From: JANLYQ01 sp031365725
Lineage (GTDB): Bacteria; Actinomycetota; Actinomycetes; JACCUZ01
DNA length: 41,294 nucleotides
Reading direction: 5' to 3'
NCBI GenBank assembly: GCA_031365725.1
Contig: JANLYQ010000042.1
Coordinates: 1-41,294 of the forward strand
Part shown: piece after piece, positions 32,050 to 40,904 of the stretch
Layout: every line of letters starts with the position of its first letter
Position numbering within the stretch: position 1 is the first letter of the stretch
Program-made: the position numbers and the translations under genes
The notes under the pieces: generated by a model
What the model was told of the DNA's origin: nothing
Database searches by the model: none
Seen by the model: only the letters and a program-made list of their open reading frames with translations

Positions 32050-32985
32050 ATGACCGCAGCACCGGCCCCGGATCCCGCGTCGCGGGCCAGTGTCTTGCCT
32101 CGTACGCCGACCATCGCTGAGCTGCTGGCCGAGGGCGGGCACTCCTACTCCTTTGAGTTCTTCCCCCCGCGCACACCTGAGGGCGAGCGGTCGCTCTGGA
32201 CCGCGCTGCGTCGACTCGAAGCGTTGCAGCCGACGTTCGTGTCGGTCACCTACGGCGCGGGCGGCTCGACCCGGGACCGCACCGTCGCCATCACCGAGGC
32301 ACTCGCCCGCGACACGACCCTCAACCCGGTAGGCCACGTCACCGCCGTCGATCACTCGGTGAGTGAGCTGCGCCACATCATCGGGCAGTACGCCGCGGCC
32401 GGGGTGCGCAACGTCCTCGCGCTGCGCGGTGACCCGCCCGGTGACCCCACTGCGGACTGGGTCGCGCACCCGGAGGGTGTGCACTATGCCGAGGACCTGG
32501 TGCGGCTGCTGAAGGAGTCGGGTGACTTCTGCGTCGGGGTGGCGGCCTTCCCGGAGAAGCACCCGCGATCGCCGGACTTCGAGAGCGACACCAGGCACTT
32601 CGTGTCGAAGGTCCGCGCAGGTGCCGACTACGCGATCACCCAGATGTTCTTCGACGCGGCTGACTTTCTCCGGCTGCGCGACCGGGTGGCCGCTGCCGGC
32701 AGCGACGTGCCGATCATCCCGGGCATCATGCCGGCCACCGACGTGAAGCAGATCGAACGTTTCGCCCAGCTGTCCAACGCCTCGTTCCCGCCCGCACTCG
32801 CCGACCGTCTGCACGCGGTGGCCGGTGACAAGACCGCGATGCGTCAAGTCGGGGTCGAGGCCGCCACCGAGCTGTGCGACCAGCTGCTGCACGAGGGTGT
32901 GCCGGGTCTGCACTTCATCACCCTCAACACCTCGACCGCGACGCGGGAGATCTACGAGCAGCTCGACCTGGGAAACCGCCGTTGA
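32050..32985 (+). CDS. metF: Methylenetetrahydrofolate reductase
   Basis: A 311-aa MTHFR that reduces 5,10-methylene-THF to 5-methyl-THF for methionine synthesis. The fold is an FAD TIM barrel: SYSFEFFPPRTPEGE with the catalytic Glu, FVSVTYGAGGSTRDRT, NVLALRGDPPGD, CVGVAAFPEKHP, DYAITQMFFDAADF and IIPGIMPATDVKQIERF. Length is normal for bacterial MetF. The start is fixed by a leaderless TAACCT box and the family N-terminus. In M. tuberculosis the equivalent position next to idsA2 is held by Rv2172c. The downstream phosphotransferase gene starts 2 nt after the stop (or overlaps, with TTG at 32982). Confidence 0.95.
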   Translation: MTAAPAPDPASRASVLPRTPTIAELLAEGGHSYSFEFFPPRTPEGERSLWTALRRLEALQPTFVSVTYGAGGSTRDRTVAITEALARDTTLNPVGHVTAVDHSVSELRHIIGQYAAAGVRNVLALRGDPPGDPTADWVAHPEGVHYAEDLVRLLKESGDFCVGVAAFPEKHPRSPDFESDTRHFVSKVRAGADYAITQMFFDAADFLRLRDRVAAAGSDVPIIPGIMPATDVKQIERFAQLSNASFPPALADRLHAVAGDKTAMRQVGVEAATELCDQLLHEGVPGLHFITLNTSTATREIYEQLDLGNRR

Positions 32986-32987
32986 CC

Positions 32988-33638
32988 GTGGACCGCGAGG
33001 CGTACTTCGACGGCTGGCAGCGTCTGCACGGGGGATACGACCCGCGGAGCAGCGCGCTCGTGCGCGGCTGGCTCTCGGGAGCCTATGTCGTGGCGAAACC
33101 GTTTGCTGCACTCGGTGTGCCGCCCGACGTCGTCACTCTGCTCGGTGTGCTGGTAGGGGCCGTCAGCCTGCCCGCGGCGCACGCAGGTCGCCACCTGCTG
33201 CTGGTCGCGGCCCTCGTCGTCGTGGTCTCCGGACTGCTGGACAACGTCGACGGTGCCGTCGCCGTCATGACGGGACGGGCCTCGGCCTGGGGGCAAGTGC
33301 TCGATGCGGTCGCCGATCGCATCGGCGACCTGGTCTTCATCACCACCCTGTTCCTTGCCGGCGCGCGGCTGCTGCCGTGCCTGCTGGGTGCGCTGCTGAT
33401 GCTGCTGCAGGAATACATCCGGGCCCGCGCGGGGGCAGCCGGCCTGCGTGACGTCGGTGTCATCACCGTGTGGGAACGGCCCACGCGCGTCATCGTCACG
33501 GCAGGGTTCCTCGGGTCGGCGTGGCTGCTCGGGCACCGGTGGGCCGAGTTCGGGTCGTGGGCGTGGGTCGGCCTCGGTGTCGTCGGCATGACCCAGCTGG
33601 TGATCGTCGTACGCCGTCGGCTGGGGCGCCCGGACTGA
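32988..33638 (+). CDS. CDP-alcohol phosphatidyltransferase family protein
   Basis: A 216-aa membrane enzyme that would transfer a phosphoalcohol from a CDP-linked donor. The CDP-OH-P motif is DNVDGAVAVMTGRASAWGQ with the downstream LDAVADR, giving the four conserved Asp residues. The usual Arg after DGxxA is Val here, a deviation also seen in some family members. Five or so membrane segments follow. The start is GTG 32988; TTG 32982, overlapping the metF stop, is an alternative. The specific product (for example phosphatidylglycerophosphate or phosphatidylinositol phosphate) is not predictable. It is co-directional and nearly overlapping with metF, so probably co-transcribed. Confidence 0.87.
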   Translation: MDREAYFDGWQRLHGGYDPRSSALVRGWLSGAYVVAKPFAALGVPPDVVTLLGVLVGAVSLPAAHAGRHLLLVAALVVVVSGLLDNVDGAVAVMTGRASAWGQVLDAVADRIGDLVFITTLFLAGARLLPCLLGALLMLLQEYIRARAGAAGLRDVGVITVWERPTRVIVTAGFLGSAWLLGHRWAEFGSWAWVGLGVVGMTQLVIVVRRRLGRPD

Positions 33639-33657
33639 CCGCAGTGCCGGTCCTGCG

Positions 33658-35208
33658 TCAGGCGGGACCGATCAGCCCGGCCACGATCGCGGCCGACAGA
33701 CCCACCAGCGGCAGCCCGCCACCGGGGTGCGACGAGCCGCCGACGAGGAACAAGCCCGGCACGGAGGATCTGTTAGCCGGCCGGAGGAATGCCGCACGTG
33801 CCCCGTTGCTGGAGGTGCCGTAGATCGCACCGCCCGGGGACATCGTGGCTCGCTCGAGGTCGGCCGGGTTACGTACCTCGTGCCAGAGCACGCGGTCGCG
33901 CACGTCGAGACCCCGCTCCGCCATGACGGTCAGCACGCGGTCGGCGTACGACGAGGTCAGGCCGGGTTGGTCCCAGTTGACGGTGCCGCTGCCGGGGGAG
34001 CCGTCGCCGTGGCGCGGGGCGTTGACCAGGACGAACCACGCCTCGTGGTCGTCATCGGGTCGCAGCGTCGAGTCATCGGGGGCGCTGATGTAGACCGTCG
34101 GGTCGGGCGCCGGGCGGGCCGCCCGGCCCCGGGTGCCGAACACCGAGTCGAACTCGTCGGCGTAGGTCAGCGGCGAGTCGGGGAAGAGCACGGTGTGGTG
34201 GGCGAGGTCGGGGGTGCGGCCACGCAGGGCCAGCAGCAGCACGAAGCCGGCCAGTGACGGCGTTGCCCGGTGCAGGCGACGTCGCGCTGAGGTCCCGAAC
34301 CGGGCCGGCAGTAGGCGGTCGTAGAGCTGGGTCGCGTCGGCGTTGGCGACGACGAAGTCGGCGGCGAGGCGTTCGCCGTCGGTGAGCTGCACGCCGATGG
34401 CGCGGCCACCTTCGACGAGCACCTGCTCGACCGTCGCGTCGGTGCGCAGGGCGGCGCCGCAGGCGAGCGCGCGGTCGTGCACCGCGGCGCCGAGCCGGCG
34501 CAGGCCGCCCGGGACGTACCAGGCGCCGAAGGTCTGCTCGACGTAGGGAACGACGGCGAGCGCAGCCGGTGCCCGCCGCGGGTCGGAGCCGGTGTAGGTG
34601 GCATAGCGATCGAGGAACATCCGCAGTCGCGGGTCGCGCAGGTAGCCCTGGCCGAGCCCGTGCAAGGTCTGCCAGGGCGCGACTGCGCGCACGTCGTCGA
34701 CGCGGCGCGCAAGGGAGAGCAAGTCGCGCGGTCCGGTGAGGGCCGACTCGAGGAACGGGCCGCGGGTGACCTGCCAGACATGGTGGGCGCGGTCCAGGAA
34801 GCGCCCCCAGTCCGCCCCTGCCCCGGCTCCGAATGCTGTGTCGAGGGCAGTCAGCAGCTGCGGTCGCGACGCGTTGGGGACGTCGAGCCAGACCGGGTCG
34901 TCGCCGTCTTGCGCGCTCCCGTCGGACCGCCCGGGAAAGCGGTAGCGCGCCACCGGGTCGACGGGTCGCAGCTCGAGGACCGTCTCGATCGGATCGCCGG
35001 TCGTAAGAAACAGGTCACGATATACAGCGGGGAGGGTGAGCAATGATGGTCCGGTGTCGAAGGTGAATCCGTCGCGCGTGAACGTGCCGAGCTTGCCGCC
35101 CCAGGTGGCTGCCTGCTCGCAGACCAGCACGTCGTGACCCAGGACGGCAAGGCGCGCGGCGGCGGCCAGACCGCCCATCCCCGCACCGACCACCACGACC
35201 CGCGCCAC
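33658..35208 (-). CDS. CrtI-fold carotenoid desaturase, candidate CrtD-like C-3',4' desaturase
   Basis: A 516-aa FAD-dependent carotenoid oxidoreductase. The N-terminal fold is RVVVVGAGMGGLAAAARLA with the WGGKLGTFTRDGFTFDTGPS segment. The C-terminus has PGLFLVGGSSHPGGGLPLVGLSAA, closer to the CrtD/CrtN branch than to CrtI. With cruF, a glycosyltransferase and CrtO in the next operon, the likely role is desaturating the acyclic psi-end after hydration. A diapolycopene-oxygenase-like role is possible. The GTG at 35208 has TACAGT 6 nt upstream on the minus strand. It is divergent from the molybdenum oxidoreductase, whose start is within about 30 bp. Confidence 0.82.
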   Translation of the reverse strand: MARVVVVGAGMGGLAAAARLAVLGHDVLVCEQAATWGGKLGTFTRDGFTFDTGPSLLTLPAVYRDLFLTTGDPIETVLELRPVDPVARYRFPGRSDGSAQDGDDPVWLDVPNASRPQLLTALDTAFGAGAGADWGRFLDRAHHVWQVTRGPFLESALTGPRDLLSLARRVDDVRAVAPWQTLHGLGQGYLRDPRLRMFLDRYATYTGSDPRRAPAALAVVPYVEQTFGAWYVPGGLRRLGAAVHDRALACGAALRTDATVEQVLVEGGRAIGVQLTDGERLAADFVVANADATQLYDRLLPARFGTSARRRLHRATPSLAGFVLLLALRGRTPDLAHHTVLFPDSPLTYADEFDSVFGTRGRAARPAPDPTVYISAPDDSTLRPDDDHEAWFVLVNAPRHGDGSPGSGTVNWDQPGLTSSYADRVLTVMAERGLDVRDRVLWHEVRNPADLERATMSPGGAIYGTSSNGARAAFLRPANRSSVPGLFLVGGSSHPGGGLPLVGLSAAIVAGLIGPA

Positions 35209-35214
35209 GGCACG

Positions 35215-35220
35215 ACTGTA
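35215..35220 (-). promoter_or_regulatory. Leaderless -10 box (TACAGT) for CrtD-like desaturase
   Basis: On the minus strand TACAGT lies 6 nt before the GTG at 35208, again without a ribosome site between. Confidence 0.5.
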
Positions 35221-35238
35221 GGAACGCGGCGTACGTCG

Positions 35239-36765
35239 TTGGTCGCGGGGGCGCTGTGCGGGCTGCTGGCTGCTATGGCGGCGCTCGCCACCGGCGAGCT
35301 GGTAGCCGCCTTCGTGCGCCCGCAGGCGTCTCCGGTCATCGCGGTCGGCGGTGCTCTGATCGATGCGACACCGCGTTGGCTCAAGGAGTTCGCCATCAGC
35401 CGGTTCGGCACGGGGGACAAAGCGGTGCTGATCGGCGGCATCCTCGTCGTCCTGGTGCTGCTCGCCCTGGGCACCGGGGCGTTGGCGCTGCGCCATCGGG
35501 CGGTCGGCATCGCGGGCGTCCTGCTGCTCGGGGCTGTCGGGGTTGCGGCTGCACTCAGTCGCCCCAAGGCTCTGGGCACCGATGTCTTCCCGTCGCTGTT
35601 CGGCGCTGCGGTCGGGTCGATCGCCTTGATCATGCTGCTCCGGCCCCTGACCCGAGCGCCTGCGACCGACCGACGCGACGCCGCCATCGACGACGGCGAA
35701 CGTCGTCGGCAGCTGCTCGTGACCGCCCTCGTCATCGGAGCGGCCTCGCTGGTCGGTGGCGTCGTCGGACGCCGGCTCACCACGCGACGCAACGCCGTGA
35801 TCGCCTCGCGCGCCGCCGTACGGCTGCCGGCGCCCGTTGCCGCTGCCGCGCCGCTGCCGGCGGGGGTCGATCTGCATCTTTCGGGGCTGACGCCGTTCGC
35901 CACCCCGACCAAGAGCTTCTACCGGATCGACACCGCGCTGGTCGTGCCGCAGGTGTCGACCGACCATTGGCGGCTCCGGGTGCACGGCATGGTCGACCGC
36001 GAGATCGAGCTGACCTTCGAGCAGCTGCTGTCTCGCGGTCTGGTCGAGCGCGACGTCACGTTGACGTGCGTGTCCAACGAGATCGGCGGGGGCTACGCCG
36101 GCAACGCACGCTGGCTCGGTGCACCGATCGCCGACCTGCTGCGTGAGGCCGGGGTCAAGCCAGGTGCCGACATGGTGCTCAGCACCTCCACCGACGGCAT
36201 GACGATCGGCACCCCGACCGCAGCACTGATGGACGGGCGGGACGCGCTTCTGGCAGTCGCGATGAACGGCGTGCCGCTCCCGCCGGAGCACGGGTTCCCG
36301 GTGCGCATGGTGGTACCCGGGCTCTATGGCTACGTCTCGGCGACCAAGTGGGTGGTCGACCTCGAGTTGACGACCTTCGCGCGGGCCACGCCGTACTGGA
36401 CCCAACGCGGGTGGGCGCCCAAGGCACCGGTCCTGACGGCGTCGCGCATCGACACGCCGCAGTCCTTTGCCAAGCGGGACAAGGAGAAAGTTGCGGTGGC
36501 CGGCGTCGCCTGGGCCCAGCACGTCGGTATCTCGAAGGTCGAGGTACGCGTCGACGGCGGCCCGTGGAACGCGGCCCGGCTGGCCGACGCGCCGTCGGAG
36601 GACACCTGGCGGCAGTGGGTGTGGGAGTGGCCGGCGACGCCCGGCAGCCACACCCTCGAGGTTCGCGCCACCGATGCCCACGGCGTGCCGCAGACCGAGA
36701 CGCGGGCCGACCCCTATCCCGCCGGCGCGACCGGCTGGCACTCGGTGACCGTGTCGATCGCCTGA
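35239..36765 (+). CDS. Membrane-anchored molybdopterin-dependent oxidoreductase (sulfite oxidase family)
   Basis: About 508 aa. The N-terminal 190 residues hold four to five hydrophobic segments, so the catalytic domain is tethered to the membrane, probably facing outside. The molybdopterin domain starts near residue 230 (SFYRIDTALVVPQV) and contains VTLTCVSNEIGGGYAGNARW, whose Cys is the expected molybdenum ligand. PVRMVVPGLYGYVSATKWV follows. The C-terminal dimerisation domain (about 410-508) has VAGVAWAQHVGISKVEVRVDGGPW, as in sulfite oxidases. The start is uncertain: TTG 35239 begins the first membrane helix, while ATG 35134 would add 35 residues inside the divergent gene. The substrate is unknown, and its placement among carotenoid genes may be coincidental. 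Confidence 0.82.
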   Translation: MVAGALCGLLAAMAALATGELVAAFVRPQASPVIAVGGALIDATPRWLKEFAISRFGTGDKAVLIGGILVVLVLLALGTGALALRHRAVGIAGVLLLGAVGVAAALSRPKALGTDVFPSLFGAAVGSIALIMLLRPLTRAPATDRRDAAIDDGERRRQLLVTALVIGAASLVGGVVGRRLTTRRNAVIASRAAVRLPAPVAAAAPLPAGVDLHLSGLTPFATPTKSFYRIDTALVVPQVSTDHWRLRVHGMVDREIELTFEQLLSRGLVERDVTLTCVSNEIGGGYAGNARWLGAPIADLLREAGVKPGADMVLSTSTDGMTIGTPTAALMDGRDALLAVAMNGVPLPPEHGFPVRMVVPGLYGYVSATKWVVDLELTTFARATPYWTQRGWAPKAPVLTASRIDTPQSFAKRDKEKVAVAGVAWAQHVGISKVEVRVDGGPWNAARLADAPSEDTWRQWVWEWPATPGSHTLEVRATDAHGVPQTETRADPYPAGATGWHSVTVSIA

Positions 36766-36774
36766 GGCTCCGGC

Positions 36775-37905
36775 TTAGGTCACCAGCGGACGACCGCGGG
36801 CGCTCAAGGTACCGGCGCGGTGCCGGTGCAGCGAGTCGGCGACCAAGCCGGCAAAGGCCACCACCGACGCCGGGTGGGCCAAGCTGTCGGGCCACACCCG
36901 TGCGCCCGTACGCCGACCAGCGAGCACCCGGCCGCCCACCGCCGCGGCATATCCGACCAGGCCGACCCTCGACCCGCGCAGCGCCGCCAGGGGTGGCACG
37001 ACGTAGGCCAGGCCGAGGGCAGCAGTTACCGCTGCAGCGCCAGCAGGCGAGCCGAACGCCGACCACAGCGACTTGCTGTAGCCCGACCGCAGGTCCGGCC
37101 ACCCGTCGTACATCCGGCAGCTGGCGATGGTGGTGCCGTCGACGACGGTCCCGCGACCGCCGCTGCGCTTGACTGCTCGCAGCAGTGCGACGTCCTCCAG
37201 CATCTCGGCGCGCACCGCCAGGTGACCACCCGCGCGGCGATAGGCCTCGGCGTCGACCACCATGAGCTGCCCGTTGGCCGCAGCCAGCGACTCGCGCGGC
37301 GACCGTTCAGCCACCCTCAGCGGCAGTGTAGTCAGCCAAGACCACTGCAGCAGCGGCTGCACCAGACGCTCGCCCAACGTCACCGCCACCTGACGCGGGT
37401 ACGGCGACACCAGGTCGAGGCCGCTCCACCGCAGCAGCGCCACTGATGCAGCAACTGCGTGCGGAGCGAGCACCACGTCGGCGTCGACGAACACCAGCAC
37501 CGTGGCGGGTCGGTCCGCTGACACAGCGGCGCGGGCGAGCTGCTCGCAGGCCCACGGCTTGCCCCACCAGCCGTCGGGCAACGCGGCACCGGTAAGCACC
37601 TCGACACGGGTGCCCGCCACGCGGCCCACCAGCTCGGCGGTGCCGTCGGTCGAGCCGTCGTCCAGCACGAGCAGCCGCAGGTCACGCACCCCGGTCTGCT
37701 CGAGCAGCGCTCGCACGCACGGCTCGACCCGGTGCGCCTCGTCGCGCACCGGCAGCAGCACGGCAACGGGTTCGGCGACCGGCGGCGGCTGCGGAGGCAC
37801 CCGGTGCAGTCGGCGGAGGTTCCACGCCAGGTGGGCGGTCCCTGCCACTGCGAGCATGGTGCCCGCGGCCGTCAGGGAGCGACCCATGGTCGCCGCACGG
37901 CTCAC
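36775..37905 (-). CDS. Family 2 glycosyltransferase, CruG/CrtQ-like carotenoid glycosyltransferase candidate
   Basis: A 376-aa membrane glycosyltransferase. The GT-A domain begins PVAVLLPVRDEAHRVEPCVRA, with LLVLDDGSTDGTAELV and the metal-binding VFVDADVVL. Two to three hydrophobic segments near the C-terminus (about 300-345) and one at the N-terminus (MLAVAGTAHLAWNL) tether it. The pattern matches the CruG/CrtQ-type enzymes that add sugar to hydroxylated carotenoids. The GTG at 37905 overlaps the intended cruF stop in a GTGA arrangement, as expected for a cruF-cruG operon. The sugar donor and the exact hydroxyl group cannot be told. Confidence 0.85.
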   Translation of the reverse strand: MSRAATMGRSLTAAGTMLAVAGTAHLAWNLRRLHRVPPQPPPVAEPVAVLLPVRDEAHRVEPCVRALLEQTGVRDLRLLVLDDGSTDGTAELVGRVAGTRVEVLTGAALPDGWWGKPWACEQLARAAVSADRPATVLVFVDADVVLAPHAVAASVALLRWSGLDLVSPYPRQVAVTLGERLVQPLLQWSWLTTLPLRVAERSPRESLAAANGQLMVVDAEAYRRAGGHLAVRAEMLEDVALLRAVKRSGGRGTVVDGTTIASCRMYDGWPDLRSGYSKSLWSAFGSPAGAAAVTAALGLAYVVPPLAALRGSRVGLVGYAAAVGGRVLAGRRTGARVWPDSLAHPASVVAFAGLVADSLHRHRAGTLSARGRPLVT

Positions 37906-38701
37906 GGCCGGTCCCGCCACAGCACCCAGAGATAGGGCAGAACCAGCAGCCCGAGCAGCACCCACCGACGACCGAGACGGCGACCGTGCCGAACCAGAAC
38001 ACGTTGCCGACGATGTAGCCCACCCATGTCCATCCCAGCAGCAGAGCGGGCAGCGCCTCACTAGGGCGACGACGGAGGTCACCACTCGGCAGCACCAGCA
38101 CGAGCAGCGCCATGAGCAGCACGCCGACGGCCAGCCAGCCCGCGAGGTTCGTCAGCGGCACGGTGTCGATGCCGGGCAGCCCGGGGCTGGGGTGCGCCCA
38201 CGTCCAGTGCCCGTCACCGACCATCTGCGGGTCGAGCGACACGTCCCAGGCGGCCAGCCCGAAGGCGCCCACCAGCACCGTCCAGCGCCGAGTGATGCGA
38301 CGCGCGGCCAGCAGCACGGGATAGGCCATCATCGTCCACGCCAGCGGCACCACGACGGGCACGTCGAACACCCGCGGGCCGAGTGAACCGGTGTAGGAGT
38401 AAGCCCCGAAAGGCATTCCCGTCCGTACGCCGACCGCCTCGGCGACCAGACCGCCTCCCGCCGAGACCGTGACGAGACCGAGCGCCCACGCCACCCCGCG
38501 GTGCACGAGCGCGTGCGTCACGCACGCGGCTGCGAACGCCACCACGGTGCCGATCGTCACCAGCCGCAGAGCCTCGCCGTCGACGAGGGGGTAAGTGATC
38601 TCGAGCCCGATCGTCAGCGCACCGAGGAACCACGGGAGCGCACGTGCGGCACGGCCCGGGCCGGCTGCCGCCACGGTGCCGTGATAGACGCGGCTGCTCA
38701 C
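37902..38701 (-). pseudogene. cruF: Frameshifted CruF-type carotenoid 1,2-hydratase (DUF422)
   Basis: Read from GTG 38701, the frame gives a typical multi-pass CruF protein (SRVYHGTVAAAGP; GMPFGAYSYTGSLGPRVF; AWDVSLDPQMVGDGHWTW) up to GNVFWFGTVAVSVVGG. It then changes to Cys/Gly-rich sequence and continues 74 codons into the next gene. One extra base in the GGG run at 37961-37963 (minus strand) restores VLLGLLVLPYLWVLWRDRP and a TGA at 37902-37904 that overlaps the glycosyltransferase GTG. The 800-nt length is one short of a whole number of codons. Corrected, it is 266 aa and would hydrate the psi-end double bond of gamma-carotene. It could be a real inactivation or a homopolymer sequencing error. 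Confidence 0.85.
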
Positions 38702-38708
38702 CGTCGGC

Positions 38709-40295
38709 TCATCGCCAGTCCTTGCGCCGTGCCATGGCGACCCGCGCCGCAGTGCGCCCGGAGGCACCGAAGACGCCACCGCCGGGGTGGGTGGAGGCCC
38801 CGGTGAGGAACAGCCCGCGTACCGGAGTGCGATGGCCCGCGAGCTCGGGCAGCGGGCGGTAGGAGAACATGGAGTCCAGACCCATCTCCACGTGCATGAC
38901 GTTGCCGCGCCGCAGCCCCAGCTCGCGTTCGAGGTCCAAGGGGGTCTGCACATGCATGTGCTCGATGGTGTCGGTGAACCCCGGAGCAACTGCCTCGACC
39001 TGCGCGATGATGCGCTCGCTCTCGCGGCTCGCGATGTCGTCCCAGTGCTCGCCGGTCGAGAGCTCGAAGGGATGCCACTGCGCCCACGCAGTGATGTTGT
39101 GCCGTCCGGGAGGAGCGATGCCCGGGTCGATCGCGCTGAACGTCATCAGCAGGACCGCGGGGTCGGTGGGGGTGCGCCCGGCGACGTACGCGCCGTGGGC
39201 GGCCCGCAGATGGGTGCGACTGGGCGCCAACAGCTGCATCGCGCCGTACGGCGACGAGTCGGACGCCACGTCCGCGGCCGCCGGATAGCGCGGCAGGTCG
39301 GTCGTGCCGAGGCGCACCACCATGCCGAGCCCGTTGCCGACCCGCACCGCGGAGGTGGCGCGGCGCAACAACCCCTCGTCACCCAACAGCTCCATCGTGG
39401 TGAGGACGTGGCAGCCGGCGACGACGGCGCGGGCGGCCACCTGCTCGCCGCTCTGCGTGGTGACTCCGCTGATCCGGTCACCGCGCCGGGTGATGGCGGC
39501 CGCGCCGTCACCGAGACGCAGTGAGCCACCGAGGCGACGCAGTCGTTCGGCCAGCGCCTGGGTCAACGCACCGCTGCCACCGACGGCGCGGCCCGGCGGA
39601 CGGGTGTGCATCAGCGCGTTCCACCCGACGAGGTCGGCGGTGGCGACCTCGTGCGTCGGTGGGCCGGACTGCGCCCCGAGCCAGGCGAGGGCGGTCTTGA
39701 GGCGCTCGTCGGTGAAGTGCTCGTCGAGCAGCTGGTCGGCCGGCTGCAGGAACTGCCGGGACATCTCGAGCCCACCGACATCGGTCGCCTTGCCCGCGCC
39801 CCACAGGTGGCGGCCGAGGCGGCCGGCGGTGGGCAGGTCCTGGAAGGCCGCGAACACGGCCTCGTTCCGGGCCGCCCAGTCGATGACGAAGGAGCGGTAC
39901 GCCGCCGCGTCACGCTCGCCGCACAACGCCTCAATCGACGCGCAGGTCCGGTCGAGGTCGACGTGGAAGGTGAGGGCCTGCTGCTCGCCCGCGCCGGCGT
40001 CACCGAAGGGCGCGAAGCCCCACGGGTCCATGTCGAGATAGGTCAGGCCGCACTCGGTCAGACGCAGGTCCTCGACGATGCCGGTGTGGCGCACCATGAT
40101 GTGCGCACTCGAGCCGCGGTCCACGGCGTAGCCCGGCCACCGTTCGACGGTGCTCACCGCGCCGCCGAGGACGGTGTCGCACTCGACCACCTCGACGTCG
40201 AGCCCCTCGCGGGCGAGGTAGCACGCAGCGACCAGAGCGTTGTGGCCGCTGCCGACCACGACGACGTCGCGTCCTGTCGCCCGGCGAGTGCTCAC
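38709..40295 (-). CDS. CrtO-type carotenoid ketolase / NAD(P)/FAD-dependent oxidoreductase
   Basis: A 528-aa CrtI-fold protein. It starts DVVVVGSGHNALVAACYLAR, the GHNAL variant of the FAD motif seen in the CrtO branch, and ends LFLTGASTHPGGGVFGASGR. The central GAMQLLAPSRTHL and NITAWAQWHPFEL regions also fit the CrtO/phytoene-dehydrogenase-related group. CrtO enzymes of Rhodococcus and Deinococcus add a 4-keto group to beta-rings. The GTG at 40295 has TAGACT 6 nt upstream, overlapping the stop of the DUF4126 gene. Its stop is 7 nt before the cruF start, so it heads a crtO-cruF-glycosyltransferase operon. Ketolase activity is inferred from family and context. Confidence 0.85.
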   Translation of the reverse strand: MSTRRATGRDVVVVGSGHNALVAACYLAREGLDVEVVECDTVLGGAVSTVERWPGYAVDRGSSAHIMVRHTGIVEDLRLTECGLTYLDMDPWGFAPFGDAGAGEQQALTFHVDLDRTCASIEALCGERDAAAYRSFVIDWAARNEAVFAAFQDLPTAGRLGRHLWGAGKATDVGGLEMSRQFLQPADQLLDEHFTDERLKTALAWLGAQSGPPTHEVATADLVGWNALMHTRPPGRAVGGSGALTQALAERLRRLGGSLRLGDGAAAITRRGDRISGVTTQSGEQVAARAVVAGCHVLTTMELLGDEGLLRRATSAVRVGNGLGMVVRLGTTDLPRYPAAADVASDSSPYGAMQLLAPSRTHLRAAHGAYVAGRTPTDPAVLLMTFSAIDPGIAPPGRHNITAWAQWHPFELSTGEHWDDIASRESERIIAQVEAVAPGFTDTIEHMHVQTPLDLERELGLRRGNVMHVEMGLDSMFSYRPLPELAGHRTPVRGLFLTGASTHPGGGVFGASGRTAARVAMARRKDWR

Positions 40296-40301
40296 CGGCG
40301 G

Positions 40302-40307
40302 AGTCTA
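40302..40307 (-). promoter_or_regulatory. Leaderless -10 box (TAGACT) for crtO operon
   Basis: On the minus strand TAGACT precedes the GTG at 40295 by 6 nt, and its TAG is also the stop codon of the DUF4126 gene. Confidence 0.5.
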
Positions 40308-40904
40308 GGTAGCCAGCGGTTGCGACCTTGCGCGGCGCCGCGCCAGCGCCCGACGGATCCTCGAGGCGAGCAGGACGACCAGGACAAGACCGAAGAGCAG
40401 CAGGGCGGCCGCGATGCCCGCCGCTACCCATGGTGAGGCGAGCATCAGCGCGATGACTCCGCCGACCGTGAGGTCCTCTCCGACACTGACGGCGATGTTC
40501 GACGCCGGCTCGGGTGAGGCGTTGACGGCGAGGCGCAGGCCGCCCTTCACCAGGTGCGACGCCAGGGCCGTGCCACCGCCGGTCGCGCCGAGCAGCGCGC
40601 CGTGCAGGCTGGCGGCGTCACCGGAGACGAGCAGCCCGATGACGACACCGACCGTCGGACGGATCACGGTGTGCACGGCGTCCCAGGCCGAGTCGACGTA
40701 GGGGATCTTGTCGGCGACGAACTCCGCGGCGTAGAGCACCGCGGCGACGACGAGTACGTCGGTGCGCTGCAGCCCGGCGGGCACCGCATCGAGCCCGGCG
40801 AAGCGGCCCAGCAGCCCGAGCAGCAGCACCGTGGCGTAGGCGTTGACACCGCTGGCCCACCCGGAGGTGAACACCATCGGCAGCAGGTTCTCGAGTCCTG
40901 TCAC
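40305..40904 (-). CDS. DUF4126 membrane protein
   Basis: A 199-aa protein matching DUF4126: FTSGWASGVNAYATVLLLGLLGRFAG at the N-terminus, then EFVADKIPYVDSAWDAVHT and the SGDAASLHGALLGATGGGTALASHLVKGGLRLAVNASPEP region. About five membrane segments are predicted, with a basic tail (RRALARRRARSQ). Its GTG overlaps the stop of the CrtA-like gene (GTGA), so it is translated with it. Function of DUF4126 is not known to me; the operon position suggests a link with carotenoid or membrane organisation, but this is weak. Confidence 0.85.
   Translation of the reverse strand: MTGLENLLPMVFTSGWASGVNAYATVLLLGLLGRFAGLDAVPAGLQRTDVLVVAAVLYAAEFVADKIPYVDSAWDAVHTVIRPTVGVVIGLLVSGDAASLHGALLGATGGGTALASHLVKGGLRLAVNASPEPASNIAVSVGEDLTVGGVIALMLASPWVAAGIAAALLLFGLVLVVLLASRIRRALARRRARSQPLAT

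Noticed and set aside
33658..36741. 1027-aa reading frame for the CrtD-like gene
   Set aside because: Everything before 35208 is antisense to the molybdenum oxidoreductase and has no similarity to desaturases.
37682..37901. CruF reading frame continuing to 37682
   Set aside because: The segment is Cys/Gly/Arg-rich and antisense-like within the glycosyltransferase gene; the restored frame ends at 37902.
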